A DNA stretch of 64,000 nucleotides. It comes from Unio delphinus. Taxonomy: Eukaryota; Mollusca; Bivalvia; Unionida; Unionidae. How positions within the stretch are numbered: the first letter of the stretch is position 1; each line of letters begins with the position of its first letter. The translations under genes and the position numbers were made by a program. Positions 40,448 to 51,647 of this stretch are shown here, one piece after another. The notes under the pieces were generated by a model. The model saw only the letters and a list, made by a program, of their open reading frames with translations, was not told the origin of the DNA and ran no database searches. The stretch covers positions 8,443,501-8,507,500 of the forward strand of contig JAQISU010000036.1 in the NCBI GenBank assembly GCA_029339505.1, given 5' to 3'.

Positions 40448-41200
40448 ATTCAGAAATTATGAAAGATCTAGACCAGAAACGTTCACATTACAAGTGCAAG
40501 AAAGAAATGAACTGAAACAGTTATTATTTGAATATTAGCACTTATTTCGAGATGTTCCCACAAGGACAAATAACATTTTTCATGACGTTGAAATTATTAA
40601 TTCCAAACCTGTCAAACAACATACATACAGGATGAATCCACTCAAACAGGAATACTTAAAGAAGAAAATTCAATATTTGCTAGAGAATGATTATATCAAG
40701 TCCAGTAAAAGTGATTGGAGTTCCAAAACCAGAAAAAACTTTCCGTATGTGCACTGATTATAGGTAGGTGAACAGTGTGCCAAACAGATTCATTCCCATT
40801 ACCAAGAATTGACGATTGTATTGATAAAATAGGGAATGCCAAGTATGTCACCAAATTTTGACCTTCTGAAAGGATTTTGGCAGATTCCACTAATGGAAAG
40901 AGCACATGAAATCTCGGCATTTGTGACTCCAGATGGACTTTACCATATAAAGTGATGCCATCGGGATGAAAGGGTCACCAAGTACATTTCAACGTTTCAT
41001 GAATATGATCACCTCTGGTCTAGAACATTTTGATGCCTATATAGATGACGTCATCATCTACAGCGACACCTGGATAGAACATCTAGCAACAGTTCGAAAA
41101 TTATTTGAGAGACTCATTGATGCATGGTTGACAGTTAATTTATCTAAAAGTGAGTTCTGCCGTGCTAGTGTGATTTTCTTAAGACATATTGTGTGACATG
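40448..41200 (+). pseudogene. Reverse transcriptase of the same element
   Basis: Blocks in changing frames: YRMNPLKQEYLKKKIQYLLE (about 40630); FDLLKGFWQIPLMERAHEIS (about 40855); FVTPDGLYHIK; SPSTFQRFMNMITSGLEHF; and the catalytic YIDDVIIYSDTW at about 41038-41073, where both Asp residues are kept. Stops near 40,540, 40,760 and 40,950 make it inactive. Position after integrase is directly visible. Confidence 0.9.
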
Positions 41201-41595
41201 GACAAGTTAAACCAATAGATGCTAAGGTTGAGGCTATTTCTAAATTCCCTGTACCTGAAAATATAAAGCAACTGATGCGAGTTGTAGGTATGGCCGGATA
41301 CTATCGGAAATTTTGTTCCAATTTTTCTATAATTGCAGAACCCATGACAAATTTATTAAAGAAGAAAAACAAGTTCTTTTGGACTGAAATATGTCAGGAG
41401 GCTTTTGACACGTTAAAAGCCATACTTGAAACAGCACCAGTTCTTGCAGCTCCAAATTTCAGTCAGTCTTTCAAATTATCTGTCGATGCAAGTGATGTTG
41501 GTGTTGGAGCAGTTTTAATTCAAGAAGACTAAAATGGTATTGAACATCCTGTGTGCTATTTTTCAAAGAAATTAAATAAGTACCAGAGAAATTCT
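41201..41595 (+). pseudogene. RNase H start of the same element, 3'-truncated
   Basis: Encodes VVGMAGYYRKFCSNFSIIAE, KFFWTEICQEAFDTLKAIL and SFKLSVDASDVGVGAVLIQE (the first RNase H Asp is in VDAS). A TAA follows at about 41530, then HPVCYFSKKLNKYQRN. Similarity ends near 41595, so the rest of RNase H and the 3' LTR are missing. Confidence 0.88.
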
Positions 41596-42059
41596 AAACT
41601 GAGAATATTTATCTTAACATCTCTTTTTAAATCTAAACCCTGATCTTCATCATAATGGTTGCATGATCTTGTTTACAGAACGTAGTCCTAACTTGACCCT
41701 AACGAGAAACAATCTCTTTACTTTAAGGGTAAAATTAAAGAGTTGTTCTCTTCTTATACCACGTGGCCAAATCATGACCTCAACATCAACCAATCATTTT
41801 AAAATAAACATAGAACTTGTTTTCGTATCTGTTGTTTTGAATCAATGTCAGGACGTAGGCCAACATTAGCTGTTTACAAAACAATAATTCAGTTCAACTA
41901 ATTTTATGGCAAAATATCATATCCAGCGAGAAAAGTTACATTAAAAAAGCATTAAATGAAAAATAAAATTTATTTAAAACTCTGACAAACACACAATTAA
42001 ATTAAATATATATATTAAATCGGATATACGTAACAATATATATTTATATAGCTTATCAA
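41596..42059. other. Unclassified stretch after the truncated retroelement
   Basis: A CGTAACA motif followed by a TA tract at about 42029-42045 resembles the LTR 3' tip (GTAACA next to TA repeats). It could be the decayed end of the element or of another LTR, but I cannot align the rest. Confidence 0.35.
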
Positions 42060-45000
42060 ACATTCATTTAGGTTGTGAATTATATATTACAATTGACATG
42101 ATTTTAGGTTGCGCTTTGTATAGCTGATAATACAATTTCAAGGTTGTCACTTGTATAGTAGGTACATCATGCTTTTTTAAGACTGTGATTTGTATATTAT
42201 ATCAGACTTACTCTAAGGTTGTGATTTTTATATTACATCATACATTCTCTAAGGTTGTGATTTGTTTAGTTTATCCGACATTCTCTAGGTATGTGATTTG
42301 TATAGTACATCAGATATTCTCTAAGGTTGTGATTTGTATAGTACATCAGACATAGTCTAAGATTGTGATTTGTATAGTACATCAGATATTCTCTAAGGTT
42401 GTGATTTGTATAGTACATCAGATATTCTCTAAGGTTGTGATTTGTATAGTACATCAAACATTCTCTAAGGTTGTGATTTGTATAGTACATCAGACATAGT
42501 CTAAGATTGTGATTTGTATAGTTCGTTAGACATTATATAAGGTTGTGGTTTGTATAGTACGTTAGACATTCTATAAGGTTGTGATTTGTATAGTACATCG
42601 TACATTCTATAAGTTTGTGATTTGTATAGTACAGCAGACATTGTTAAGGTTGAGATTTGTATAGTACATCGTACATTCTGTAAGGTTGTGATTTGTATCA
42701 GACATTCTCCAAGGTTGTGATTTGTATAGTACATCGTACATTCTCTAAGGATGTTATTTTTATAGTACATCAGACATTGGTTCTAATTTGTATAGTACAT
42801 AATAGATTCTCTAAGGTTGTAATTTGAATAGTACTTCGTACATTATCTAAGGTTGTGATTTGTATAGTACATCATACATTCTCTAAGGTTGTGATTTGTA
42901 TAGTACATTATACATTGTATAAGGTTGTGATTTGTATAGTACATCATACATTCTCAAAGGATGCGATTTGTATATTCCATACGACATTCTATAAGGCTGT
43001 GATTTGTATAGTACATCAGACATTCTCTAATGTTGTGATTAGTATAGTACGTTAGACATTCAATAAGGCTGTGATTTGTATAGTACATAATAAATTCTAG
43101 ACGTTTGTGATTCGTATAGTACAGCAGACATTGTTAAGGTTGAGATTTGTATAGTACATCGAACGTTCTGTAAGGTTGTTATTTGTATCAGACATTCTCT
43201 AAGTTTGTGATTTGTATAGCACATCAGACATTAGTTATGACTTGTATAGTACATCATACATTCTGTAAGGTTGTGATTTGTATAGTACAACATACATTGT
43301 CTAAGGATGTGATTTGTATAGTGCGTTAGGCATTCTATAAGGTTGTTGTTTGTATAGTACGTTAGACATTCTACAAGGTTGTGATTTGTATAGTACATCA
43401 TACATTCTCTAAGGTTGTGATTTGTATATTACATCCGACATTCTATAAGGTTGTGACTTGTATAGTACATCCGACATTGTATAAGGTTGTGATTTGTATA
43501 GTACCTCATACATTCTCTTAGTTGTGAGTTGTATATTACATACGACATTCTATAAGGTTGTGATTTGTATAGTACATCAGACATTGTCTACGTTTGTGAT
43601 TTGTATAGTACATCAGACATTGTCTAAGGTTGTGATTTGTATAATACATCGTACATTCTCTAAGGTTGTGATTTGTATATTACATCCCCCATTCTATATG
43701 GTTTTGATTTGTATAATATTTCAGACATTCTCTTATGTTGTGATTTGTATAGTACGTTAGACATTCAATAAGGCTTTGATTCCTATAGTAAATCGTACAT
43801 TCTAGAAGTTTGTGATTTGTATAGTACAGCAGACACTGTTAAGGTTGAGATTTGTATAGTACATCGAACATTTTCTAAGGTTGTTTTTTGTATCAGGCAT
43901 TCTCTTAGGTTGTGATTTGTATAGTATATCGTACATTCTTTAAGGTTGTGATTTGTATCTTACAACCGACATTCTATTAGGTTGTTATTTGTATAGTATA
44001 TCAGACATTATCTAATGTTGTGACTTGTATAGTACGTTAGACATTCTATAAGGTTGTGATTTGTATAGTACATCATACATTCTCTAAGGTTGTGATTTGT
44101 ATATTACAACCGAAATTCTATAAGGTTGTGATTTGTATAGTACATCAGACATTGTCTAAGGTTCTGATTTGTATAGTACGTTAAACATTCTTTAAGATTG
44201 TGATTGGTATACTACATCATACATTCTCTAAGGTTGTGATTTGTATATTACATCCGACATTCTATAAAGTTGTGATTTGTATAGTACATCAGACATGGTC
44301 TAAGGTTGTGATTTGTATATTACGTTAGACATTCTATAAGGTTGTTGTTTGTATAGTACGTTAGACATTCTATAAGGTTGTGATTGGTATACTACATCAG
44401 ACATTCTCTAAGGCTGTGATTTGTATAATACATCAGACATTCTCTAATGTTTTGATTTGTATGGTACGTTAGAGATTCAACAAGGCTGTGATTTGTATAG
44501 TACATCGTACATTCTAGAAGTTTGTGAATTGTATAATACAGCAGACATTGTTAAGGTTGAGATTTGTATAGTACATCAGACATTCTTTAAGGTTCTGATT
44601 TGTATAGTACGTTAGACATTCTCTAAGGTTGTGATTTACATCGTACATTCTTTAAGTTTGTGTTTTGTATAGTACATCATACATTCTCTAAGGTTGTGAT
44701 ATGTATTGATATGTATATTACATCATACATTTTCTCAGGTTGTGATTTGTATAGTACATCATACATTCTCTAAGGTTGTGGTATGTATAGTACATCATAC
44801 ATTTTCTCAGGTTGTGATTTGTATAGTACATCAGACATACTCTAAGGTTTTCTTGTACAGTACATAAGACATTGTTCATGTTGTTATTTGTATAGTACAC
44901 CAGACATTGGTTATTATTTGTATAGTACATCATACATTCTGTAATGTTTTAATTGGTACTTCATATATTCTCTAAGTTTGTGATTTGTATAGTACATCCG

Positions 45001-45400
45001 ACATTCTCTAAGGTTTGGATTTGTATAGTACATCATACATTGTCTAAGGTTGTGATTTGTATAGTACATCATACATTCTCTAAGGTTGTGATTTGTATAG
45101 TACATCAGACATTCTCTCTAAGGTTGTTATTTGTATATTACATAAGACATTCTGTACGGTTGTGAATTGTATAGTACATCAAACATTCTCTAAGGTTGTT
45201 ATTTGTATAGTACATCAGACATTCTTTAAGGTTGTGATTTGTATTGTACATCGTACATTCTCTAAGGTTGTTATTTGTTTAGTACATCCGACATTCTCTC
45301 TAAGGTTGTGATTTGTATAGTACATCAGACATTCTTTAAGGTTGTGATTTGTATAGTACATCAGACGTTTTGTAAGGTTGTGATTTGTATATCAGATCAC
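42060..45400. repeat. 36-bp satellite array, about 90 copies
   Basis: Unit ctaaggttgtgatttgtata followed by gtacatcagacattct. Most units are 36 bp, and a few are shortened. Recurrent higher-order variants (cgttagacattctataagg units, gcagacattgttaaggttga units) recur about every 0.6-0.7 kb, which points to block duplication. Frames of up to 89 codons on both strands are artefacts of the 12-codon unit. Confidence 0.96.
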
Positions 45401-46795
45401 TTCGTAAAGATTGATTTATATAGTACGTCCGACATTCATTAAATGTGAATGCAATCGAATGTTTTAATAGTATATAGGGAGAGACAGAGTTACCGGTATT
45501 CGTACTGTCTTTATCAGTTGTTACTTATTCGTTAAGATGGATTTAACATGATCCATACAGACAACAATCTTGTCATAATGCATTTATGAAAGTGGATAAG
45601 ACAGATGCGTTATGTATGTCACAGAATTAATCGAAAATTGAATTATTTCTTCTTGGATACAAACAAATTTCACTATTTTTTGTTTCGTCGTAAATGCGTT
45701 ACCTGGGGTGAATAAGTGTTTTTCAAGGTTAGCGACGTGTAGCGACTTACATGTACCTGACTAGAATCACTTGAAGTCAGGAACATTATAATCACGGGGT
45801 GCACGGGAATTTTGCCCTGAATTCTGCTCACCTATTTGGGGACATATAAGACAGAAAATTTCTAAAAAGATGACGAGTCAAAAGTATCTTGTCAAAGGAG
45901 AGATAGTTCGTCATTTTCTTTCTCCAGCCAAAGGGCTGAATGTGATTGATTGTGCCGTGATTGTGCTGCTTAATTGTGCCATTTGATTGTGCGATCAAAT
46001 TGAGGTATCTGACTGTCCATCTGTCTGATTGTCTATTTGTCTACGTTTGTATCTGGCGTGAACAGGAGGTCATAATGTCTGAGGATATCTGTCGAGAGGT
46101 GTAAATATCCGGAACTATCTAGAAGTCTAAATGTCCGAGTGTCCGGAGCTGTCTAGAGGTGTAAACGTCCGGAGTAGCATCTAAGTGTTTGGGACCGGTG
46201 GTTCTAGTAGGTGCAGTATGCTGTCCGTACGTATAACTGTAGTGGATCCGTGAAGGGCAAGTGACCGATAAAAGTATTGGGTCAACCCTAGGTATTCGGA
46301 GAAGCTGTGCGGCGATTCAACAGTTGGTGAATCGTACGGTTGTACAGGGTCGAGACGCATGTGTGTGTTTCAATTGTGGTTACTATTGAATACATTGATA
46401 TATTTACACAGAGTTACTTTGAATCTTGGTAGTATTCCAAGGAATTACTTGAATCTCAAGAACAGTTAGAAACTAGATTTAATACATGTAGATGTTTGTA
46501 CTTGTTATCTCAATTCATACGTGCGATAATATAGTTTGATGTTTGTATTTATTATCGCAATTTATACGTGCGATAATATAACTTTTGTAAAGGTTCCATT
46601 TTATTTGAAACATTTGTGTAGTCCAGGAGGTTCTTTGGATCTGTGTTTATTTTGTATTAATATTTAATTTATTTTTAAATTGTGAATGGTTGTGAAGTGT
46701 GATTGTGGGTTGAACGCATGAGTTATTGTGTTGATACATCATTATTTTTCATTAATAATTTATTTCATAAATTTACATCATCTTTCACATATTGT
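45401..46795. other. Unique flank upstream of the Polinton
   Basis: No gene recognised. A loose repeat of gtccggag/ctgtctagaggtgtaaa blocks lies at about 46090-46180. A two-copy ~54-bp repeat containing tacgtgcgataatata lies at about 46490-46585. Confidence 0.45.
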
Positions 46796-46870
46796 GTTTG
46801 AGCAGCAGAGGGGGCGAATCGGACTTCTTTAATTGGGGTAGATTTTAAACAAAACATTTTAAGTCTCCTT

Positions 46871-48381
46871 TTGCCAAATGGAGCCTTAACGATTTTAAAG
46901 CCCTATTTGTCAAATTAGGGGTTTCTCAAAACCTCTTGGGTTTAAGTAAAATTTTGCCAAATGGAGCCTTAACGATTTTAAAGCCCTATTTGTCAAATTA
47001 GGGGATTCTCAAAACCTCTTGGGTTTAAGTAAAATTTTGCCAAATGGAGCCTTAACGATTTTAAAGCCCTATTTGTCAAATTAGGGGTTTCTCAAAACCT
47101 CTTGGGTTTAAGTAAAATTTTGCCAAATGGAGCCTTAACGATTTTAAAGCCCTATTTGTCAACTTAGGGGTTTCTCAAAACCTCTTGGGTTTAAGTAAAA
47201 TTTTGCCAAATGGAGCCTTAACTATTTTAAAGCCCTATTTGTCAAATTAGGGGATTCTCAAAACCTCTTGAGTTTAAGTAAAATTTTGCCAAATGAAGCC
47301 TTAACGATTTTAAAGCCCTATTTGTCAAATTAGGGGTTTCTCAAAACCTCTTGGGTTTAAGTAAAATTTTGCCAAATGGAGCCTTAACGATTTTAAAGCC
47401 CTATTTGTCAAATTAGGGGTTTCTCAAAACCTCTTGAGTTTAAGTAAAATTTTGCCAAATGGAGCCTTAACGATTTTAAAGCCCTATTTGTCAAATTAGG
47501 GGATTCTCTAAACCTCTTGGGTTTAAGTAAAATTTTGCCAAATGGAGCCTTAACGATTTTAAAGCCCTATTTGTCAAATTAGGGGTTTCTCAAAACCTCT
47601 TGGGTTTAAGTAAAATTTTGCCAAATGGAGCCTTAACGATTTTAAAGCCCTATTTGTCAAATTAGGGGTTTCTCAAAACCTCTTGGGTTTAAGTAAAATT
47701 TTGCCAAATGGAGCCTTAACGATTTTAAAGCCCTATTTGTCAAATTAGGGGTTTCTCAAAACCTCTTGGGTTTAAGTAAAATTTTGCCAAATGGAGCCTT
47801 AACGATTTTAAAGCCCTATTTGTCAAATTAGGGGTTTCTCAAAACCTCTTGGGTTTAAGTAAAATTTTGCCAAATGGAGCCTTAACGATTTTAAAGCCCT
47901 ATTTGTCAAATTAGGGGATTCTCAAAACCTCTTGGGTTTAAGTAAAATTTTGCCAAATGGAGCTTTAACGATTTTAAAGCCCTATTTGTCAAATTAGGGG
48001 TTTCTCAAAACCTCTTGGGTTTAAGTAAAATTTTGCCAAATGGAGCCTTAACGATTTTAAAGCCCTATTTGTCAAATTAGGGGTTTCTCAAAACCTCTTG
48101 GGGTTAAGTAAAATTTTGCCAAATGGAGCCTTAACGATTTTAAAGCCCTATTTGTCAAATTAGGGGTTTCTCAAAACCTCTTGGGTTTAAGTAAAATTTT
48201 GCCAAATGGAGCCTTAACGATTTTAAAGCCCTATTTGTCAAATTAGGGGATTCTCAAAACCTCTTGGGTTTAAGTAAAATTTTGCCAAATGGAGCCTTAA
48301 CGATTTTAAAGCCCTATTTGTCAAATTAGGGGTTTCTCAAAACCTCTTGGGTTTAAGTAAAATTTTGCCAAATGGAGCCTA
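46871..48381 (+). repeat. 83-bp tandem array in the left inverted repeat, 18 units
   Basis: Units start ttgccaaatggagccttaac and contain tttgtcaaattaggggtttc and aaacctcttgggtttaagta. Start points 46871 and 48365 differ by exactly 18 x 83 bp, so the array has essentially no length variation. Units differ at a handful of sites (gggtttctc/gggattctc, cttggg/cttgag). Such uniformity means recent expansion or conversion. Confidence 0.96.
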
Positions 48382-48388
48382 AAAATAA

Positions 48389-48418
48389 GCGTCGACGAGG
48401 CAAATTCCTCGAAGACGC
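48389..48418. promoter_or_regulatory. Hairpin at inner edge of left inverted repeat
   Basis: gcgtc-gac-gagg-caaatt-cctc-gaa-gacgc: outer 5-bp and inner 4-bp stems with an internal mismatch loop. The right arm keeps the same structure at 58719-58748. Function unknown. It could be a transposase/integrase or replication protein site. Confidence 0.7.
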
Positions 48419-48464
48419 CATTGTCGCCGCATCTGTTGCTATGGTGTTGAAATTCGAAAACTTT

Positions 48465-49228
48465 TCACGACTTCACAAACAGACTAATTTGTAGAACCTC
48501 GCCTTGTACATCAATCAGATTATTAGACTGGTCAGTGAGTTTGAAGTTGATTCTCGTTAGCGAATTATTATGACATCGCATATAGACTGGATTAACCGGT
48601 GACTCAATAATTAGAAATCCTGGAGGAGCTGTTGGTGCAAATGAATATAGAATATATCCCTGCTGAGCTTGATTTGATCGTTCGAGATTTATTTGATAGC
48701 CTCCTTAGATAACATCACATACTAAATTGAGCGCAATCACCGAGGATATATTCAAGTTGAGCGGCACTATATGCCTACCACCGCCGTCTGGGTCATTATT
48801 ATGTGTCAGGATAGTTGTTTGTGGTTTTGTTAATTTTTTCCATGCGTCATGGATTTTTTTGAAACCTTCATCGATGGCATCACTGAGAGATTTTTGTAGT
48901 TCTAAGATATTATACCCTGGTAGATTGAATGAGAAAACATGCGTATATTATACACTGTCGTAAACTCTGTTATCGTTTTAGGATTTCTGTCATCTAATAC
49001 CTCTTGATTGATTTTCAAATGAAATATTTCCGTGTCATCGATGATTTTGTTATATGTTTCTACGACGCTAATAAATTCATCTCGGGTGAGAGTGCCGGAT
49101 TTAAGGGATATTAACAACAATGAAATATCGTTATTGAACGTTGTGAAATTTTCAGTGATTTTATCATTTAGAATTAAGTAGAATTTTCTATTAGCGGGAA
49201 GTTCTATCATTTCAGTGAAAAAATTCAT
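48465..49228 (-). pseudogene. Polinton putative structural protein, C-terminal type block, broken
   Basis: Starts with an ATG at 49228 and reads about 95 codons with no motif I recognise. A frame change near 48,930-48,945 follows. The new frame carries FKKIHDAWKKLTKP, NISSVIALNLVCDVI, a TAA (48705-48707), then YSFAPTAPPGFLIIESPVNP and RINFKLTDQSNNLIDVQGE, ending at 48465. The last blocks resemble the C-terminus of a conserved Polinton protein that I associate with a virion or fibre-like role. The N-terminal blocks of that protein seem to sit in the preceding gene (49298-49750). The stop lies 25 bp from the left inverted repeat. Function is inferred only. Confidence 0.6.
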
Positions 49229-49297
49229 TTTGGTGTAATCGCTATAGCTTTTTACTGGATTATCAGATTTTCTCCTGTCGGTGATATAATCAGATTT

Positions 49298-49750
49298 TTA
49301 TGGTTCAGGTGGTATGTTAATGGGTTCTCGTTGAGTTGGTAATTCAGGCCATCCTAGTATTGTCCTTATAGAACTCTGATAGATATCTACGACATAACTT
49401 GGCGAGTTTATCTCAATGGTAGATGATAACGTCGGCTCATGAACCGTTATAGCGATTTTCGATTCTGTTCCAGTAATTGATTTTATTCTACGCTGGAATT
49501 CAGCATTGATTTGTTCGATTTGGTATGATCCGGTTGGTATTGAAACAACGTTCCAGTCTGGAGTCCCGTCTTCGCGATTCGTATTCGCAAATACCAAGGA
49601 ATTATTCGGTTGTTGACCGCCAAATGCTACCGACCTAATATTAGGTCAACTGTGATACACTCGTAGTTTTGCTAACGCTGTCTCCTTCACGGGAATCGGA
49701 ATAGGGAAATTCACACTGAATTCAGGATTGGTTGATGTTATTGAGATCAT
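49298..49750 (-). pseudogene. Polinton putative structural protein, N-terminal type block
   Basis: ATG at 49750, then NPEFSVNFPIPIPVKETALA, a TGA at 49646-49648, then SIPTGSYQIEQINAEFQRRI and EPTLSSTIEINSPSYVVDIY with SIRTILGWPE. From memory, a 'GSYxIxxIN' block followed by a 'SIxxxLGW/F' block is shared by many invertebrate Polinton proteins whose C-terminus contains the 'INFKLxDQ...DxxGE' block now seen in the next gene. Either the protein has been split by an inserted reading frame or these are two separate genes. Confidence 0.62.
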
Positions 49751-49815
49751 GCTGGTTTGTACTGGGTTTGTGTTCTCCACTATTCGTTGAAGTTATTCCT
49801 GCGATGTTGTCATTG

Positions 49816-50307
49816 TTAATTATACTCATGATGTATTTCTAATTTTGACATCGCGGAATCATAAATACTTACCATCACTGAGAACTCACTATCTAATATA
49901 AATGTATCATCGAGCGATGACGATATCAATGAGGACAATTCCGAGTATGCGGTTGATACAACATGAAATTTAATTATGTAGTCTTGCAGTTTGCGTTGGC
50001 TGCATGATGATATTTTTTTGGTTGTTATCGAAAATATCCCCGCGATTGTTGTCGCGGATATACAAATTGGAACAGCTGTTGGAGCAATAATTGTCATCGA
50101 GGAGAGTATAATTCCGACTCCGGTGATTACATCACTCACAGAGCACACGGTAACATCAACTGCGGTGATTCTTCGTCGGTATTTTTTCATTTTCATTGCA
50201 TACTCCTCAGTGAACGCTTTGAGTTTAGTCTGAAACTCTCTGGCCTGATCATAGCGATATTGAGATACCGAAGGTACCGTTGATGAAGAAGACAACAGTG
50301 ATGACAT
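49816..50307 (-). CDS. Polinton two-pass membrane protein, uncharacterised
   Basis: Open for 163 codons from the first ATG (50307; a longer frame begins only at a non-ATG codon). It has a polar helical N-terminus (RYDQAREFQTKLKAFTEEYA), a basic KKYRRR, two adjacent hydrophobic segments (roughly residues 51-95 of the 163) separated by a Pro-containing turn, then a helical polar C-terminus. A protein of this layout (helix, basic patch, hydrophobic hairpin, helix) is one I recall from other invertebrate Polintons, without known function. A membrane role, such as entry or release, would be a guess. It has no break, unlike most neighbours. Confidence 0.7.
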   Translation of the reverse strand: MSSLLSSSSTVPSVSQYRYDQAREFQTKLKAFTEEYAMKMKKYRRRITAVDVTVCSVSDVITGVGIILSSMTIIAPTAVPICISATTIAGIFSITTKKISSCSQRKLQDYIIKFHVVSTAYSELSSLISSSLDDTFILDSEFSVMVSIYDSAMSKLEIHHEYN

Positions 50308-50340
50308 TTTATTTATTATAACAGATTTCAATTGGAACAG

Positions 50341-51169
50341 TTATTTACTTAAATCCGCTACGAATTCCACATACCATGTTGTTGAAACCCTAGCCAAATT
50401 CTTATCAGTGGATGCTATCGTGAACTTTTCAGTTGTATCCTTGTCGATGATCGTTGAAATCGTATTGTTGACCCCAGATGAACTCGACGATGATATATTA
50501 AATTGAGTCGGTGTCAATAGTGTTAATCGATAAATACCTTTGACGGTTGCATTGATACTTAGTATATTGTCTGTAGGAGTCCACGCAAATGATCCGTGTT
50601 GGATTGTGTATACTGCGTTATTGGTTTTCTCATGAGGAATTTTTGTTTTTTCAATGACTGTTATCATCCTCGGAAAATCATCTTTGATTGCTTCGATGAA
50701 GTTTTTCGTCTCATCGATTGATTTTTTAATATCAGGGTTTTATTTCAATTTTATCCAACGTGGTTCCAATAAATTTATCTACGATGTTTCTACGAAAATT
50801 TAAAAACTGTTTTCCGTTATCTTCAATTCTAGATTGAAGTGTTGCTAGTTCCAATAAAGAATTTTTCAACTAATCGTTGAGAGTTTTTAATCTATCACCC
50901 GGTCTGAGTTTACCCTGATCGGAAAATAACGCAACGGTGTTCTCGATTGCGTTTCGTTGTTTAACTAAAATATCATCCAACGACACATTACTGGTTTTCA
51001 ATTTACCCTGACGATCTTGAAATACAACTATTTCCCCGGGTTCAACACTTGCTAGATTCAACGTCTCAGCTATTTCATCTTCGATTATTCTCTTTATATC
51101 ACCGGTTGCAGTGCCATCGGTACCGGGTTTCTTCAGCGCTGATAAAGATCTCCCCCAAATATCAATCAT
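50341..51169 (-). pseudogene. Polinton uncharacterised protein, broken by stop and frameshift
   Basis: ATG at 51169, open to a TAG at 50870-50872. The same frame continues through LLELATLQSRIEDNGKQFL to a TGA near 50740. A shifted frame then runs through SIDETKNFIEAIKDDFPRMI to a Ser-rich, Thr-rich beta-type C-terminus ending at 50341. Without the breaks it would be about 275 codons. The N-terminal half is helical with the block VEPGEIVVFQDRQGKL. No family recognised. The position between protease and membrane protein suggests a virion-related role, by context only. Confidence 0.6.
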
Positions 51170-51189
51170 GTTATTTTATACATCTCTCT

Positions 51190-51612
51190 CTAAAATCTAT
51201 TCGATTTCAAGTGATTTCTAGTGTATTCATTTACGACAACATGTGGTGGTTTTCCAGATGTTGAAATAGCGTCAAGGACATTTAATGCTTCGCTGCCGCA
51301 TATTGGTGGGTCATTCATTTGTTGTGTTGGTAGCGTAGAATACCAAGTCATTATTGGAAAAGTTTTAAAGCGATTTATATAACGCATACATTCCTTCGGC
51401 GGTGATAATCCATATGAATCGAAATAAACAATCCCACGTGGATCAATCGCGTATGCAACCCAGTGAGTTCCAGTTCCGGTGCTGTTATCGAGATTAATAA
51501 TACCGGTTTCAACGTTGTTTGGTTGTGCTGGTAACTGATCTGGCATAAAAACACCTCTGAAGTTTTTAATTGCAAGTGTTTTAGCAGCATGGAGTAAATC
51601 AAAATTGGACAT
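51190..51612 (-). CDS. Adenovirus-type (Ulp1-like) cysteine protease
   Basis: Open for 140 codons from the ATG at 51612 (MSNFDLLHAAKTL). An upstream in-frame extension to 51708 overlaps the neighbour's C-terminus and is less likely. Blocks in order: IKNFRGVFMPDQLP; GIINLDNSTGTGTHWVAYAI (catalytic His); VYFDSYGLSPPKE (catalytic Asp); QQMNDPPICGSEALNVL (Gln of the oxyanion hole and catalytic Cys). The order His-Asp-Gln-Cys is that of adenain and the Polinton maturation proteases, which cleave virion proteins during assembly. After the Cys the usual hydrophobic HxCL-type block is replaced by SEAL. All catalytic residues are kept. Confidence 0.92.
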   Translation of the reverse strand: MSNFDLLHAAKTLAIKNFRGVFMPDQLPAQPNNVETGIINLDNSTGTGTHWVAYAIDPRGIVYFDSYGLSPPKECMRYINRFKTFPIMTWYSTLPTQQMNDPPICGSEALNVLDAISTSGKPPHVVVNEYTRNHLKSNRF

Positions 51613-51647
51613 TGGAGTCAAAGACTCTACAATCGAAGATTTCTGAG

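Larger units (their letters stand above)
46801..48440 (+). repeat. Left terminal inverted repeat, expanded
   Basis: Outer ~70 bp, then 18 tandem 83-bp units, then a hairpin-bearing inner segment ending ...gcatctgttgct. The right arm (58697-58919) has the same parts in inverted order with a single 83-bp unit, so it measures 223 bp against 1640 bp here. Confidence 0.93.

Noticed and set aside
42060..45400. CRISPR-like array of 36-bp period
   Set aside because: Whole unit repeats without spacers, so it is a satellite.
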